64,000 bases of DNA from Leptolyngbya ohadii IS1 (GTDB taxonomy: Bacteria > Cyanobacteriota > Cyanobacteriia > Elainellales > Elainellaceae). Below the pieces are notes generated by a model. The model did not search any database. It saw only the letters and a list, made by a program, of their open reading frames with translations, and had not been told where the DNA came from. The stretch is taken from NCBI RefSeq assembly GCF_002215035.1, contig NZ_NKFP01000006.1, positions 137,083-201,082 of the forward strand, in the 5' to 3' direction. Below, piece after piece: positions 36,108 to 44,509 of this stretch. Within the stretch, counting starts at the first letter, position 1. Each line of letters begins with the position of its first letter. A program made the translations under genes and the position numbers.

Positions 36108-37358
36108 TTAATCGGTAGCTTCCCGATCGCCCAATCCCGCTATCCCTTCCACCGTCAAAAAAGGAAAAGTCAGGGTAAAGGTCGAGCCAGTTCCGGGCTG
36201 CGATTCCAGGTCAATTTCGCCCTGAAGCAGTTTGACCAATCGCGAAACCACCGCCAGACCCAAGCCCGTACTTTCACTGTCGCGAATTCGGGGGAAATTG
36301 CTCTGCACGTAGGGTTCAAAGATGCGCTGCTGTTCCTCTGCGGGAATTCCCAGTCCCGTATCCTGAACGACCAGACTCCAGCGATCGCTTCGTGCAGCCT
36401 CCTTCGGATCGCCTCCTTCCCTGCGACAGGTGACGCTAATTTTTCCCTGTTCCGAGTAGCGAATGGCATTGCTGAGCAGGTTTGTCACAATTTGCTGAAG
36501 CCGCAGAGAGTCGGTTAAAACGCCGTCGAGAGCGGGATCGCAGTCTAGCTTCATCTGGAGATTTTTGGCTGCAACGAGGGGCTGCACCATATCGGCGATC
36601 GACTGAACCAGCTCACCAATATTCGTCGGCGTTAGCTGAAGCTGCATCTGTCCCGCATCGTAGCGCGAGATCTCGAGCGAATCGTTAATCAAACGAAGCA
36701 ACTGCCGCCCTGCCTGCAACACACGATCGATACTTTCCAGGTTAGGCACGGAATCCTTGGTGCTACCGTCTCGCCGATGCTGCCGCAGAAACAGATCCGA
36801 GTAGCCAATTATCGAAGTCAGCGGGGTTCGCAGTTCGTGTGCCAGTTCAGACAAATTCGTCTTGCTGGCGCGCACGAGTCGCGTGAGTTCCTGGTTGGTG
36901 AGCTTAAGCTGACTCTGAAGCTGCTCTAATTCGTGCAGCCGACTTTCCGTATAGCTTTCAAAGCAGCGGGCGATCGCCTCGTCAACCACCGTATCAATCA
37001 GCCGGACTGCCCGCAAAAGCTCAGCCGGAGAAGCCTGGAGCAGTTCCGTTTCGATGACTTCAAAGATAATCGATCGCAGTAGCCGATATTCCCGCGCAAT
37101 TTCCCCCGGATCAAATCCCTGATCTGCCCGCACAACGCCATGTTCCAGCGTGGTTTCAATCAGGGTTTGCACATCGCTCTGCTCTTCCTGAGAAAGGATC
37201 GTTGCCAGCGCATCTAAAACTTTGGGCAAACTGTTTTGAATTGCCTTGTAGGTCAGCTCACGGGTGGTTTCAATCTGCTCGTCCTGGCGCACCGCTTCAA
37301 CCCACTGCTGAACAATGGTATCCGCCTGCTGGTGCATCAGTTTGCCAAAGTCGATCAT
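36108..37358 (-). CDS. sensor histidine kinase with N-terminal RsbRD-like domain
   Basis: The soluble 416-residue protein has a helical N-terminal domain of RsbRD type (about residues 5-140, e.g. DFGKLMHQQADTIVQQWVEA), a short coiled coil (LHELEQLQSQLKLTNQELTR), the phospho-acceptor box SELAHELRTPLTSIIGYSDL (His about 173), and a HATPase domain with NLLSNAIRYSEQG (N box), VVQDTGLGIPAEEQQRIFEP (G1/F boxes) and GLGLAVV (G2). No membrane segment is present, so the signal is cytoplasmic. No response regulator gene is adjacent, making it an orphan kinase. Confidence 0.9.
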   Translation of the reverse strand: MIDFGKLMHQQADTIVQQWVEAVRQDEQIETTRELTYKAIQNSLPKVLDALATILSQEEQSDVQTLIETTLEHGVVRADQGFDPGEIAREYRLLRSIIFEVIETELLQASPAELLRAVRLIDTVVDEAIARCFESYTESRLHELEQLQSQLKLTNQELTRLVRASKTNLSELAHELRTPLTSIIGYSDLFLRQHRRDGSTKDSVPNLESIDRVLQAGRQLLRLINDSLEISRYDAGQMQLQLTPTNIGELVQSIADMVQPLVAAKNLQMKLDCDPALDGVLTDSLRLQQIVTNLLSNAIRYSEQGKISVTCRREGGDPKEAARSDRWSLVVQDTGLGIPAEEQQRIFEPYVQSNFPRIRDSESTGLGLAVVSRLVKLLQGEIDLESQPGTGSTFTLTFPFLTVEGIAGLGDREATD

Positions 37359-37747
37359 GCTGGGTCAATCATGCCAGAATGGGCGCGGTAAGGGGTTACA
37401 AAGCTCAAAGTTTAGCCAGTAAAACAGCCTTGAGCCTTTAAGCTTCTAGCAGATTACCAGCATTAAAAATTGCTTCACATCTCGATCGAGACAGAGATTA
37501 AGAGAGAAATCGATCGCTTCTAGCCCTCATCCTGTCATGCAGTTCTGGTCGATAACAGGTCGATAACAGATTGTTGTGCAGGGTTTTGCAAGGGTGGTTG
37601 AGACCCTGAAAGATCGACCCTAACCCCTCTTAGGAAAGGGGGAACCGAGCCAATGCAGGAAGATCATTAAAGAGGAAATTAAAGAGGAAAATTAGAATAC
37701 GAAAATAAACCCTCTCAAAATCAACGCTTTAATCAGGACAAATTCCT
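37359..37747. other. gap with repeat fragment, no gene
   Basis: The 389-bp gap holds a shortened form of the folded repeat at 37617-37656 (ACCCTAACCCCTC...GGGGGAACCGAGCC) and the short duplication AAAGAGGAAA at about 37669-37690. It separates two divergent genes and so holds both promoters. Confidence 0.5.
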
Positions 37748-38248
37748 ATGGCAAGAAAATCAAAAGGTTTTGGTGAACTTCTGAACCAGAAACGGCAAGC
37801 GAAGGGTGAGCAGGAATCAATGGAGCAATTAGCCCAGCGGGTACAGCAAAACTTCCAGGGCAAAATTGGGGAAGTGAAACCGACCCAGGCGGGTGAAGTC
37901 AGGATGTCCGACGTTCTGGAGGAATTTGTCGCGCCCTATCTTGATACTGCCCACAATTACGATCAGCGACTGATCCTGTTCACGATCGCCTCCTTTGCCT
38001 GGAATATTGCCCTGATGCCGGAGGATCAGCAGCAGTCGGAAATCGAGAAAATCCTGGGTGAGCTGGTTCGCGATAAAAATCAGCAGGCAACGCAGGACAC
38101 AAAGGCAATGCTGGAGGAGCTGGTAGAAAGAAAACGCACCTCCTTTGCCCACGTCCGCCGAACCATCATCGATTTTGAACTGCGCGAAAGTCGTGGCGAT
38201 ATTCACCTTTCGGTTGTGTCGTCCCCAGCGCCCGCAAACAGCAAGTAA
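37748..38248 (+). CDS. conserved-type hypothetical protein
   Basis: I do not recognise a named family in this 166-residue soluble protein. It has a charged N-terminus rich in Lys/Gln (MARKSKGFGELLNQKRQAKG) and a more conserved-looking core with VLEEFVAPYLDTAHNYDQRL and LILFTIASFAWNIALMPEDQ, then a helical segment and a beta-rich end. No signal or membrane span is seen. It stands alone between a histidine kinase and aroF, which faces it. Confidence 0.7.
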   Translation: MARKSKGFGELLNQKRQAKGEQESMEQLAQRVQQNFQGKIGEVKPTQAGEVRMSDVLEEFVAPYLDTAHNYDQRLILFTIASFAWNIALMPEDQQQSEIEKILGELVRDKNQQATQDTKAMLEELVERKRTSFAHVRRTIIDFELRESRGDIHLSVVSSPAPANSK

Positions 38249-38320
38249 TCGCGGATTTGAATTAACTCAGCAAGCTTATTCAGCGAGTCTATTCAGCAAG
38301 TTCATTCAGCGGATTCATAC

Positions 38321-39202
38321 TTAGCTTGCGGTCGGCAGCAGGTCATAAGAAAACCGGGGCAGATTCCCGGTTACAGCAGAAGGAATAGTCCGACCCACGG
38401 CTTGAGCGATCGGCTCCAGACTCCGCGCCAGAGAAACCATTTCCTCCAGAGAAAGTGCCTGACGCGCATCAGAAACAGACTTTTCCGGGACGGGATGACA
38501 CTCCACAATCACGCCATCTGCACCGCAGGCGATCGCCGCTCTTGCCAGGTCGGGAACCAGTTCGCTCTTTCCGGCGGCATGGCTGGGGTCAACCATTACG
38601 GGCAGGTGGGTAATTTGCTTGAGGGCAACGACCGCACCCAGATCCAGCACGTTGCGTGTGTAGGTGTCGAAGCTGCGAATGCCCCGCTCGCACAGAATTA
38701 CATTCGGATTGCCGTGGCTCATCACGTATTCCGCCGCCATCACGAATTCCTCGATCGTCGCTGCCAGACCGCGCTTGAGTAAAATCGGCTTATTTGCCTG
38801 TCCCAGTGCCTTCAGCAGGTCGAAGTTCTGCATATTGCGGCTACCCACCTGAAGCACATCGGCATATTCGGCGATTTCTTCGATTTGCGAGATTGCCATG
38901 ACTTCCGTGATTACGGGCAGACCGTAGCGATCGCGCACCGATGCCAGAATTTTTAGTCCTTCTACGCCAAGTCCCTGGAAGTCGTAGGGAGAAGTCCGGG
39001 GCTTGTACACGCCGCCGCGCAATGCCTGGATTTGACCTGTGGCAAGCCGACTGGCAACCGCTTCCATCTGGGCAAGGTCTTCGACAGCGCAGGGTCCGCC
39101 CACAATCAGCAGGTCAGAGCCGCCGACGCTAACGGTTTCGCTGATACGGACGATCGATTTGGACTGGGCGGGAGTTTTGAGAGTGAGTTTTGCTTTTTGC
39201 AT
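38321..39202 (-). CDS. aroF: 3-deoxy-7-phosphoheptulonate synthase (DAHP synthase, AroA-I-beta type)
   Basis: The enzyme joins PEP and erythrose-4-phosphate in the first step of aromatic amino acid synthesis. The 293-residue protein has LLIVGGPCAVEDLAQMEAVA with the PEP/metal Cys, GVYKPRTSPYDFQGLG, KRGLAATIEEFVMAAEYVM, CERGIRSFDTYTRNVLDLGA and MVDPSHAAGKSELVPDLARA. This is the Bacillus-like short class, and I see no extra regulatory domain, so feedback on the enzyme itself is not evident. Instead the 5' leader (39203-39469) carries an aromatic-rich reading frame and alternative hairpins, pointing to control by transcription attenuation. Confidence 0.95.
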   Translation of the reverse strand: MQKAKLTLKTPAQSKSIVRISETVSVGGSDLLIVGGPCAVEDLAQMEAVASRLATGQIQALRGGVYKPRTSPYDFQGLGVEGLKILASVRDRYGLPVITEVMAISQIEEIAEYADVLQVGSRNMQNFDLLKALGQANKPILLKRGLAATIEEFVMAAEYVMSHGNPNVILCERGIRSFDTYTRNVLDLGAVVALKQITHLPVMVDPSHAAGKSELVPDLARAAIACGADGVIVECHPVPEKSVSDARQALSLEEMVSLARSLEPIAQAVGRTIPSAVTGNLPRFSYDLLPTAS

Positions 39203-39212
39203 GGTCTTGGTT

Positions 39213-39240
39213 TAGGGGGAATTAGGGAGTAGGGAGTAGG
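39213..39240 (-). repeat. CT-rich low-complexity repeat in the aroF leader
   Basis: On the aroF strand it reads TCCTACTCCCTACTCCCTAA, close to the CTCCCTGC-type repeats elsewhere. It lies between the attenuator terminator and the aroF start codon. Confidence 0.7.
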
Positions 39241-39268
39241 AAGCGGGGAATGGGGCAAAGCGGAACAT

Positions 39269-39300
39269 TAAAAAACCCGGAGCCTTTGAGCTGTCCGGGT
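39269..39300 (-). terminator. attenuator terminator of the aroF leader
   Basis: On the minus strand ACCCGGA pairs with TCCGGGT (plus 39294-39300 with 39275-39281), followed by a run of six T. The 5' arm can instead pair with GTCCGGGT of the leader frame (plus 39328-39335), a perfect 8-bp match, which would be the antiterminator. The two structures exclude each other. Confidence 0.8.
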
Positions 39301-39325
39301 GGGGTTCGACTTTTGCAGGACGACT

Positions 39326-39469
39326 TTACCCGGACGTGAGCCTGGTCCAAAAGTAAAATCCAAAAAACCAAACGGTGTAGGGCATGGTCATCACTGCGAA
39401 AAGGTTTGAGTTCGTGAGTTGAAGACTAAATAAAACAAAAACCGCAGACTTTCTAGTTCTGCGGCTCAT
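39326..39469 (-). CDS. aroF leader peptide, aromatic-rich
   Basis: A reading frame ends with TAA at 39326-39328 after ...PYTVWFFGFYFWTRLTSG; eight of eleven residues in the run W-F-F-G-F-Y-F-W plus a preceding Tyr are aromatic. The nearest starts are ATG at 39391 or 39385 (about 20 residues, weak ribosome site). The frame also extends to an ATG at 39469 (47 residues) with AAGGA 8 nt upstream, a better site. Aromatic codons are followed directly by the antiterminator arm that overlaps the stop codon. This is the layout of trp/phe-type leader peptides: stalled ribosomes at scarce Trp, Phe or Tyr would favour the antiterminator. The function is inferred from the layout alone. Confidence 0.75.
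   Translation of the reverse strand: MSRRTRKSAVFVLFSLQLTNSNLFAVMTMPYTVWFFGFYFWTRLTSG
39430..39464 (-). terminator. second terminator-like hairpin within the aroF leader
   Basis: CCGCAGA (39442-39448) pairs with TCTGCGG (39458-39464); on the minus strand it is followed by TTTTTGTTTTATTT. It lies 140 bp before the attenuator terminator and inside the longer form of the leader frame, so it may be a first control point or the end of a short RNA. Confidence 0.65.
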
Positions 39470-39810
39470 CGAGAGATTCCTTGCTAGACGGAACTACCCC
39501 CGGTGAGCCGTGGTAAAGCTAAACCAATAAAAGTAAAATCGATTCGCTGTACCCAGAGCCATAGGATAAACAGATCCCTTCTGCAATTTAAACTGCAAAC
39601 TTGTGTTAAGAATACTTTTCCTACCGACAACCGTAACAAAGTTGTCAAAACTTCGTCAAGTCATTTGTCGGAAAATATCGCTAAAATCTGACGGGTTGGT
39701 TTCCCTTTGGTTAGAACTTGTCCGATCGCTTTATGATGGGCGATGCAGAATCTCACAATTCCCAACCCGATCGCTGAATCAACCCCGATTCTGAACAAAT
39801 CTGAACAAAC

Positions 39811-40920
39811 ATGATTGAAGCAGACCATCTGAGTAAGATTTACGGCACGACTTCCGCGATTCAGGACGTTACGTTCTCCGTCGAGAAGGGCGAAATTCTG
39901 GGCTTCCTGGGACCGAACGGAGCCGGAAAAACCACCACCATGCGGATCTTGACGGGCTATTTGCCTGCTACCAGCGGCACAGCACGGATCGCCGGATTCG
40001 ATGTACATGAAAACTCGATGGCCGTGCGTCAGCGGATCGGCTACCTGCCGGAAAATCCGCCCCTCTATACCGATATGTCTGTAGAGGGCTATCTGCATTT
40101 TGTCGGTCGGCTCAAGGGAGTTCCAGCGGGCGATCGTCCGACGCGGGTCAAGCTGGCAATGAAGCGGTGCGGTCTGCTGGACAAGAAACAGGTTTTGATT
40201 CGCAAGCTGTCCAAAGGCTATCGACAGCGGGTAGGGATTGCCCAGGCGATCGTCCATGATCCGCCAGCGATTATTCTGGACGAACCTACGGTGGGGCTTG
40301 ATCCCCGCCAGATTATCGAAGTGCGGAATCTGATTAAGAGCCTCGCGGGAGAGCATACGATTATTCTCTCGACCCACATCCTGCCGGAAGTCAGTATGAC
40401 CTGTAGCCGGGTAGCGATTATTAACCGGGGTCGAGTTGTGGCAATGAATACGCCCGATCAGCTCATGGCGCAGTTGGCAGGCGGCGCGGGCTACGAACTG
40501 GAGGTCGAAGGCGATTCCGTTCTGGTACAGCGTCAGCTAGAGCAGTTGCCCTTTGTGAAGGCGATCGATCTCCTCTCCGATGAAGCATTACCCCACGCCC
40601 ATCACCGCTATCGAATCACCCTCGATCCGGAACAGCAAACCGGACAGAGTGCAGGTCGAGAAATTGCAGGTCGAGAAATTGCGGCGGCGATCGTCTCCTC
40701 TGGCTGGGGACTGCACGAAATGCGGCGAGTCCAGGTCAGCCTGGAAGAAGTCTTCCTGGAACTGACGACAGAAGAAACGATCGCAGACGAAACATCGACT
40801 GAAATATCCGAGGAATCCAAAGTCCCAGAGGAGTCTTCTCAAGATGGGGCGAGCGACCAGACGATCGAATCTGTCTCCGCCGAGTCTTCAGAATCCGTAT
40901 CTTCAGAGTCCCGGTCATAA
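39811..40920 (+). CDS. ABC transporter ATP-binding protein (GldA/NatA-like)
   Basis: The 369-residue ATPase has Walker A LGPNGAGKTTT (about residue 35), Q-loop GYLPENPPLY, signature LSKGYRQRVGIAQAI, Walker B IILDEPTVGLDPRQ and H-loop LSTHILPE. A C-terminal tail of about 60 residues is acidic and Ser/Glu-rich (TEETIADETSTEISEESKVP), a feature not needed for ATP binding. It starts a four-gene set with a permease, a GldG-like protein and a DUF4340 protein. Confidence 0.92.
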   Translation: MIEADHLSKIYGTTSAIQDVTFSVEKGEILGFLGPNGAGKTTTMRILTGYLPATSGTARIAGFDVHENSMAVRQRIGYLPENPPLYTDMSVEGYLHFVGRLKGVPAGDRPTRVKLAMKRCGLLDKKQVLIRKLSKGYRQRVGIAQAIVHDPPAIILDEPTVGLDPRQIIEVRNLIKSLAGEHTIILSTHILPEVSMTCSRVAIINRGRVVAMNTPDQLMAQLAGGAGYELEVEGDSVLVQRQLEQLPFVKAIDLLSDEALPHAHHRYRITLDPEQQTGQSAGREIAGREIAAAIVSSGWGLHEMRRVQVSLEEVFLELTTEETIADETSTEISEESKVPEESSQDGASDQTIESVSAESSESVSSESRS

Positions 40921-40956
40921 TCCCGATCATTCAAGAGCAGCGAAGGAGCAGCGGCA

Positions 40957-41757
40957 ATGGGAATTGTGTTGAGCAACATCATCGCGATCTATCGGCGGGA
41001 GCTGCAAAGCTATTTTGCGTCGCCGTTTGCCTACATCATTGCGGGCGTGTTCTGGCTGCTGAGCGGCTTTTTCTTTGTGTCGATTCTGTTCAGCCCCGAA
41101 GGACTGATCGCCCAAGTCGCTGTTCGAGATCAGGTGGGCATTACCGAGCCGCCGATCGACGTAGCGTACCAGTTTCTCACCGTATTTCTCGGCGTGTTGG
41201 GATCGCTGGCACTCTTCATACTGCCTATGCTCTCGATGGGACTCTACAGCGAAGAACGCAAACGCGGCACGATCGAGCTTTTAGCTACTTCCCCGGTGAC
41301 AAATTGGGCAGTTGCCCTCGGCAAACTCTTAGGAGTCGTCACCTTCTTTACTACGCTAGTCCTGCCGCTGATGATCTACCAGGCGATCGCCCTCAGTGCC
41401 GCCAATCCCTCTGCTCCACCCACCGTCATGCTTCTGGGACACTTTGCTCTGATCCTGATGGGAGCCGGCATCCTCTCTTTAGGAATGTTTATTTCTTCCC
41501 TGACCGATAGCACGATCGTTGCCGCCATCCTTACCTTTGGACTGATCCTGCTCCTGTGGGTGGTCGATCTGATTGCCGGAGCGATCGGCGGTCCTGTTGG
41601 TGCAGCCCTCGGACACCTATCCCTGGTGAAAAATTACACCAACCTCACGCAAGGCATCGTGGACACTAGCAGCCTCATCGTTTTCCTCACCTATATTGTT
41701 CTGGGACTCTTTTTGACTGCCCAATCGATCGAAGCCTTCCGCTTCCAGCGCAACTAA
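40957..41757 (+). CDS. ABC transporter permease (GldF/ABC-2 type)
   Basis: The 266-residue membrane protein has six hydrophobic segments and the ABC-2 features SYFASPFAYIIAGVFWLLSG and MGLYSEERKRGTIELLATSP, the latter typical of NosY/GldF permeases. It starts 36 bp after its ATPase and is followed by the GldG-like gene. It most likely exports a lipid, polysaccharide or peptide; the Gld name comes from Bacteroidetes gliding and does not prove a motility role here. Confidence 0.92.
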   Translation: MGIVLSNIIAIYRRELQSYFASPFAYIIAGVFWLLSGFFFVSILFSPEGLIAQVAVRDQVGITEPPIDVAYQFLTVFLGVLGSLALFILPMLSMGLYSEERKRGTIELLATSPVTNWAVALGKLLGVVTFFTTLVLPLMIYQAIALSAANPSAPPTVMLLGHFALILMGAGILSLGMFISSLTDSTIVAAILTFGLILLLWVVDLIAGAIGGPVGAALGHLSLVKNYTNLTQGIVDTSSLIVFLTYIVLGLFLTAQSIEAFRFQRN

Positions 41758-41800
41758 CCCCCGCTCCCCTGCTCCCTGCCTCCCTGCTCCCTACCTTCCT
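41758..41800 (+). repeat. CT-rich low-complexity repeat
   Basis: CCCCTGCTCCCTGCCTCCCT and adjoining units fill the short gap between the permease and the GldG-like gene, so no Shine-Dalgarno sequence is visible for the next start at 41809. Confidence 0.7.
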
Positions 41801-41808
41801 TTCCAACC

Positions 41809-43473
41809 ATGAAACTGACCAAACAATTCAACTGGACCCATCTCAAGTGGCTGTTCTGGCTCAGTCCCATGCTAGTAATCACTGGCGCGATCGCTGGCAT
41901 GGTGGCAGGAAGCTGGGTAGGGATTCCCTCCGGGCTGATCGTTGCCGGACTGGTGATCTTTGGGCTGTGGCTGGCATTCCTTATCTATACTCAGCCGAAT
42001 TTCTGGAGCCGACGATCGACCCAGTCGGGCACGAATGCGATTCTGGCGACCCTGGCGGTGCTGGCGATCCTGGGAATGGTGAATTTTCTAGCGGTGCGGT
42101 TTAACCATCGGATAGACCTGACGGAAAACCAGATTTTTACTCTGTCGCCCCAGTCGCAAGAAATTACTCAGAATCTACAGCAGCCTGTTAAAGTCACGAT
42201 TTTCTCCGCCACACCCAACCCGATCGATCAGCAACTACTAGACAACTATCGGCGGCTGAACTCGAACTTTAGCTATCAGTACCTCGATCCGCAAAAGGAA
42301 CCGGGACTGGCGCGGGAATATCAGGTACAGACGATCGGGGATGTGTTTGTAGAGTCGGGAACGAACAGGCGATCGATCCAAACCCTGACCCCAGAGGAAA
42401 AGCTGTCTGAGCGACGGTTAACCAATGGGATTGCCCAGATTACGAACAGTCAGCCGCAAAAGGTCTATTTCTTGCAGGGACACGGCGAACGCAGTCTCGA
42501 AGGCGGGCAGGGCGGCTTTGCCCAGGCATCCCAGCGACTCACGGAAGAAGGCTTTCAGGGCGCACCGCTGAATTTGGCAGAAAATCCCGAAGTCCCGGCA
42601 GATACGACTGTGCTGGTGATCGCGAGTCCCCAGCGTGCCCTGCTGGAGTCGGAGGTCAGTGCCCTCAGGAACTACCTGAAGCGCAAGGGCGGCTTAATGC
42701 TGCTGATTGATCCCCAAACCGACCCCAAACTGAATCCGCTGCTGGAGGAGTGGGGGCTGCAAATGAGCGATCGCATCGTGATTGACCCCGCAGGAGAGGC
42801 TTCCGGTTTGGGTCCCGGCGTAACGATTATTAACCAGTACGGCGATCATCCGATTACGCGCGGCTTTGGCAACGGCATTTCCTTCTATCCGCTGGCGCGT
42901 CCGGTGCAGCAGCGACAAATTGAGGGCATTCAGGCAGCCAGCCTGCTAATTACCAGCGATCGCACGACTGCCCAGCAGGTCGCAGAAAACGGTGAACTCA
43001 AGTTCGATGCCGCCACCGATCCGAAGGGTCCCTTTGCGATCGGCTATGCTTTGAGCCGAGCCGTCCAACCGGAACCCGCACCCAGCCCTTCCCCCAGTCC
43101 CAGCCCTTCTCCCAGCCCAGAAGCGAGTCCGGCACCCAGCCCTACCGCTGAAGCAAGTCCCAGTCCCAGCCCTTCTCCCAGTCCGGAAGCCACTGAGAAT
43201 CAGGGAGAGTCGCGGCTCGTCGTGATTGGCAACTCCGGCTTTGCCACCGACGGCATTTTTGGACAGCAGCTCAACAGCGATGTATTTCTGAATTCGATGG
43301 GCTGGCTGAGCCAGCGGGACGATCAGGTGTTGGCAATTCGTCCGAAGGAAGTCAATAATCGACGGATTGTGATGTCTCCTCAGCAACAATTGTCCGCCGC
43401 CGGATTGTCTCTGGCTTTGCTGCCTGCGATCGCCTTTACGACTGCGGGATTTGTGTGGTGGAAGCGGAGATAG
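41809..43473 (+). CDS. GldG-family ABC-type uncharacterised transport auxiliary protein
   Basis: The 554-residue protein has N-terminal membrane spans (LKWLFWLSPMLVITGAIAGM, NAILATLAVLAILGMVNFLA), a periplasmic domain (RFNHRIDLTENQIFTLSPQS, KVYFLQGHGERSLEGGQGGF) of the GldG/DUF4350-like type, and a C-terminal span (LSLALLPAIAFTTAGFVWWK). Before that span lies a Pro-Ser repeat linker (PSPSPSPSPSPEASPAPSP and similar, about residues 425-462) inserted in the soluble domain. It works with the adjacent ATPase and permease; its substrate is unknown. Confidence 0.88.
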   Translation: MKLTKQFNWTHLKWLFWLSPMLVITGAIAGMVAGSWVGIPSGLIVAGLVIFGLWLAFLIYTQPNFWSRRSTQSGTNAILATLAVLAILGMVNFLAVRFNHRIDLTENQIFTLSPQSQEITQNLQQPVKVTIFSATPNPIDQQLLDNYRRLNSNFSYQYLDPQKEPGLAREYQVQTIGDVFVESGTNRRSIQTLTPEEKLSERRLTNGIAQITNSQPQKVYFLQGHGERSLEGGQGGFAQASQRLTEEGFQGAPLNLAENPEVPADTTVLVIASPQRALLESEVSALRNYLKRKGGLMLLIDPQTDPKLNPLLEEWGLQMSDRIVIDPAGEASGLGPGVTIINQYGDHPITRGFGNGISFYPLARPVQQRQIEGIQAASLLITSDRTTAQQVAENGELKFDAATDPKGPFAIGYALSRAVQPEPAPSPSPSPSPSPSPEASPAPSPTAEASPSPSPSPSPEATENQGESRLVVIGNSGFATDGIFGQQLNSDVFLNSMGWLSQRDDQVLAIRPKEVNNRRIVMSPQQQLSAAGLSLALLPAIAFTTAGFVWWKRR

Positions 43474-43496
43474 GGAAGCAGGAGTATAGAGAAGCA

Positions 43497-44237
43497 ATGA
43501 AAATTAAACCTTCTACCCTTTTTCTGCTGCTCACTGCCCTGCTGCTGGGCGGCGTGACCTTCCTAGTCGTGCAGAAACAGCCCCAGCCGCAATCTCCAAA
43601 CCAGCAGGCGGGACAAAGTGAACCCGTTGATCTGTTTGCCTTTACCGAGCAGCAGGTGAAAACCCTGTCGTTTAGTACCCCGTTGCGATCGCTGAAGTTT
43701 GAACGCGATGCCGCAGGCAAATGGCAAATGATCGATCCGGAAAAAGCCCCCGCTAGCGATGCCTCCATCGCCTTTCTGCTGGATCTCATGGCTTCTGGAA
43801 CAAGCGATCGAAACTTTGCCGCTCCGGCAGCACAGCGAGAACAGTATGGCTTTCATCAACCCCTGGCAACGATCGAGGTGACGCTAGACAACGGAGAGGC
43901 ACATCGTCTGATTGTGGGTGAGTACGACTTTAACCGCAGTTTCCTCTACGCCCTTGTCGATCCCGCCAGCGATGCCAACGCTGAACTCAAAGTCAGTCTG
44001 GTTTCTCCCAGCTTCGAGAATGCAGTGAATCGCCCGCTAGCCGAATGGAAGCAGAGCGAATCCCAGAAGGAAGCCGCGCCCGCCGAGCCTCCGGCAGCAT
44101 CACCAACCCCATCGCCTTCTCCCAGCCCAGAAGCATCGCCTTCACCGAGTCCAGAAGCATCGCCAAATCCTTCACCCAGTCCAGCGGCTTCCCCTAGTCC
44201 GGGCGCGTCTGCCAGTCCCACCGCTCCGAGTCCGTAA
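43497..44237 (+). CDS. DUF4340 domain protein with Pro-Ser tail
   Basis: The 246-residue protein has an N-terminal membrane anchor (STLFLLLTALLLGGVTFLVV), a DUF4340-type beta-rich domain (VDLFAFTEQQVKTLSFSTPL, EVTLDNGEAHRLIVGEYDFN) and a C-terminal tail of repeated SPSPEAS units (about residues 200-246). I start at the ATG at 43497, which fits the anchor; the frame is open upstream. DUF4340 proteins commonly follow GldG-like genes, as here, with 23 bp between them. The tail resembles the linker in the preceding protein and may be a wall or glycan spacer. Confidence 0.85.
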   Translation: MKIKPSTLFLLLTALLLGGVTFLVVQKQPQPQSPNQQAGQSEPVDLFAFTEQQVKTLSFSTPLRSLKFERDAAGKWQMIDPEKAPASDASIAFLLDLMASGTSDRNFAAPAAQREQYGFHQPLATIEVTLDNGEAHRLIVGEYDFNRSFLYALVDPASDANAELKVSLVSPSFENAVNRPLAEWKQSESQKEAAPAEPPAASPTPSPSPSPEASPSPSPEASPNPSPSPAASPSPGASASPTAPSP

Positions 44238-44509
44238 GAGCTTTATTATTTGCCGCCCGTTGATCGCCTCCGTAATTTTTCTGCACTCCGATTTAAAGCC
44301 GGGGTAAAACTTTGCATTTTGACCTGCGGAAAATTCGGATCGATCGCTGTAGTTCCCCCTTAGATTCCCGTGAGATCAGTCAGTACTCTCTTCGTCGTTC
44401 GCTCTTGATGGGAGCCTTGACGAGGAGCGGCTGAATTTTGTCATGCAAATCTATTGGCAAATGTATTAGCAAATCTTCCTGAAAATCGATCGCTGAATTG
44501 ATCAACGCT

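Larger units (their letters stand above)
39203..39810. other. divergent control region between aroF and the Gld-type ABC genes
   Basis: The left half contains the aroF leader with its peptide, antiterminator and terminator; the right half (about 39500-39810) should hold promoters for both directions. A CT-rich low-complexity stretch lies at 39213-39240 between the attenuator and the aroF start. No other gene is seen. Confidence 0.7.
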
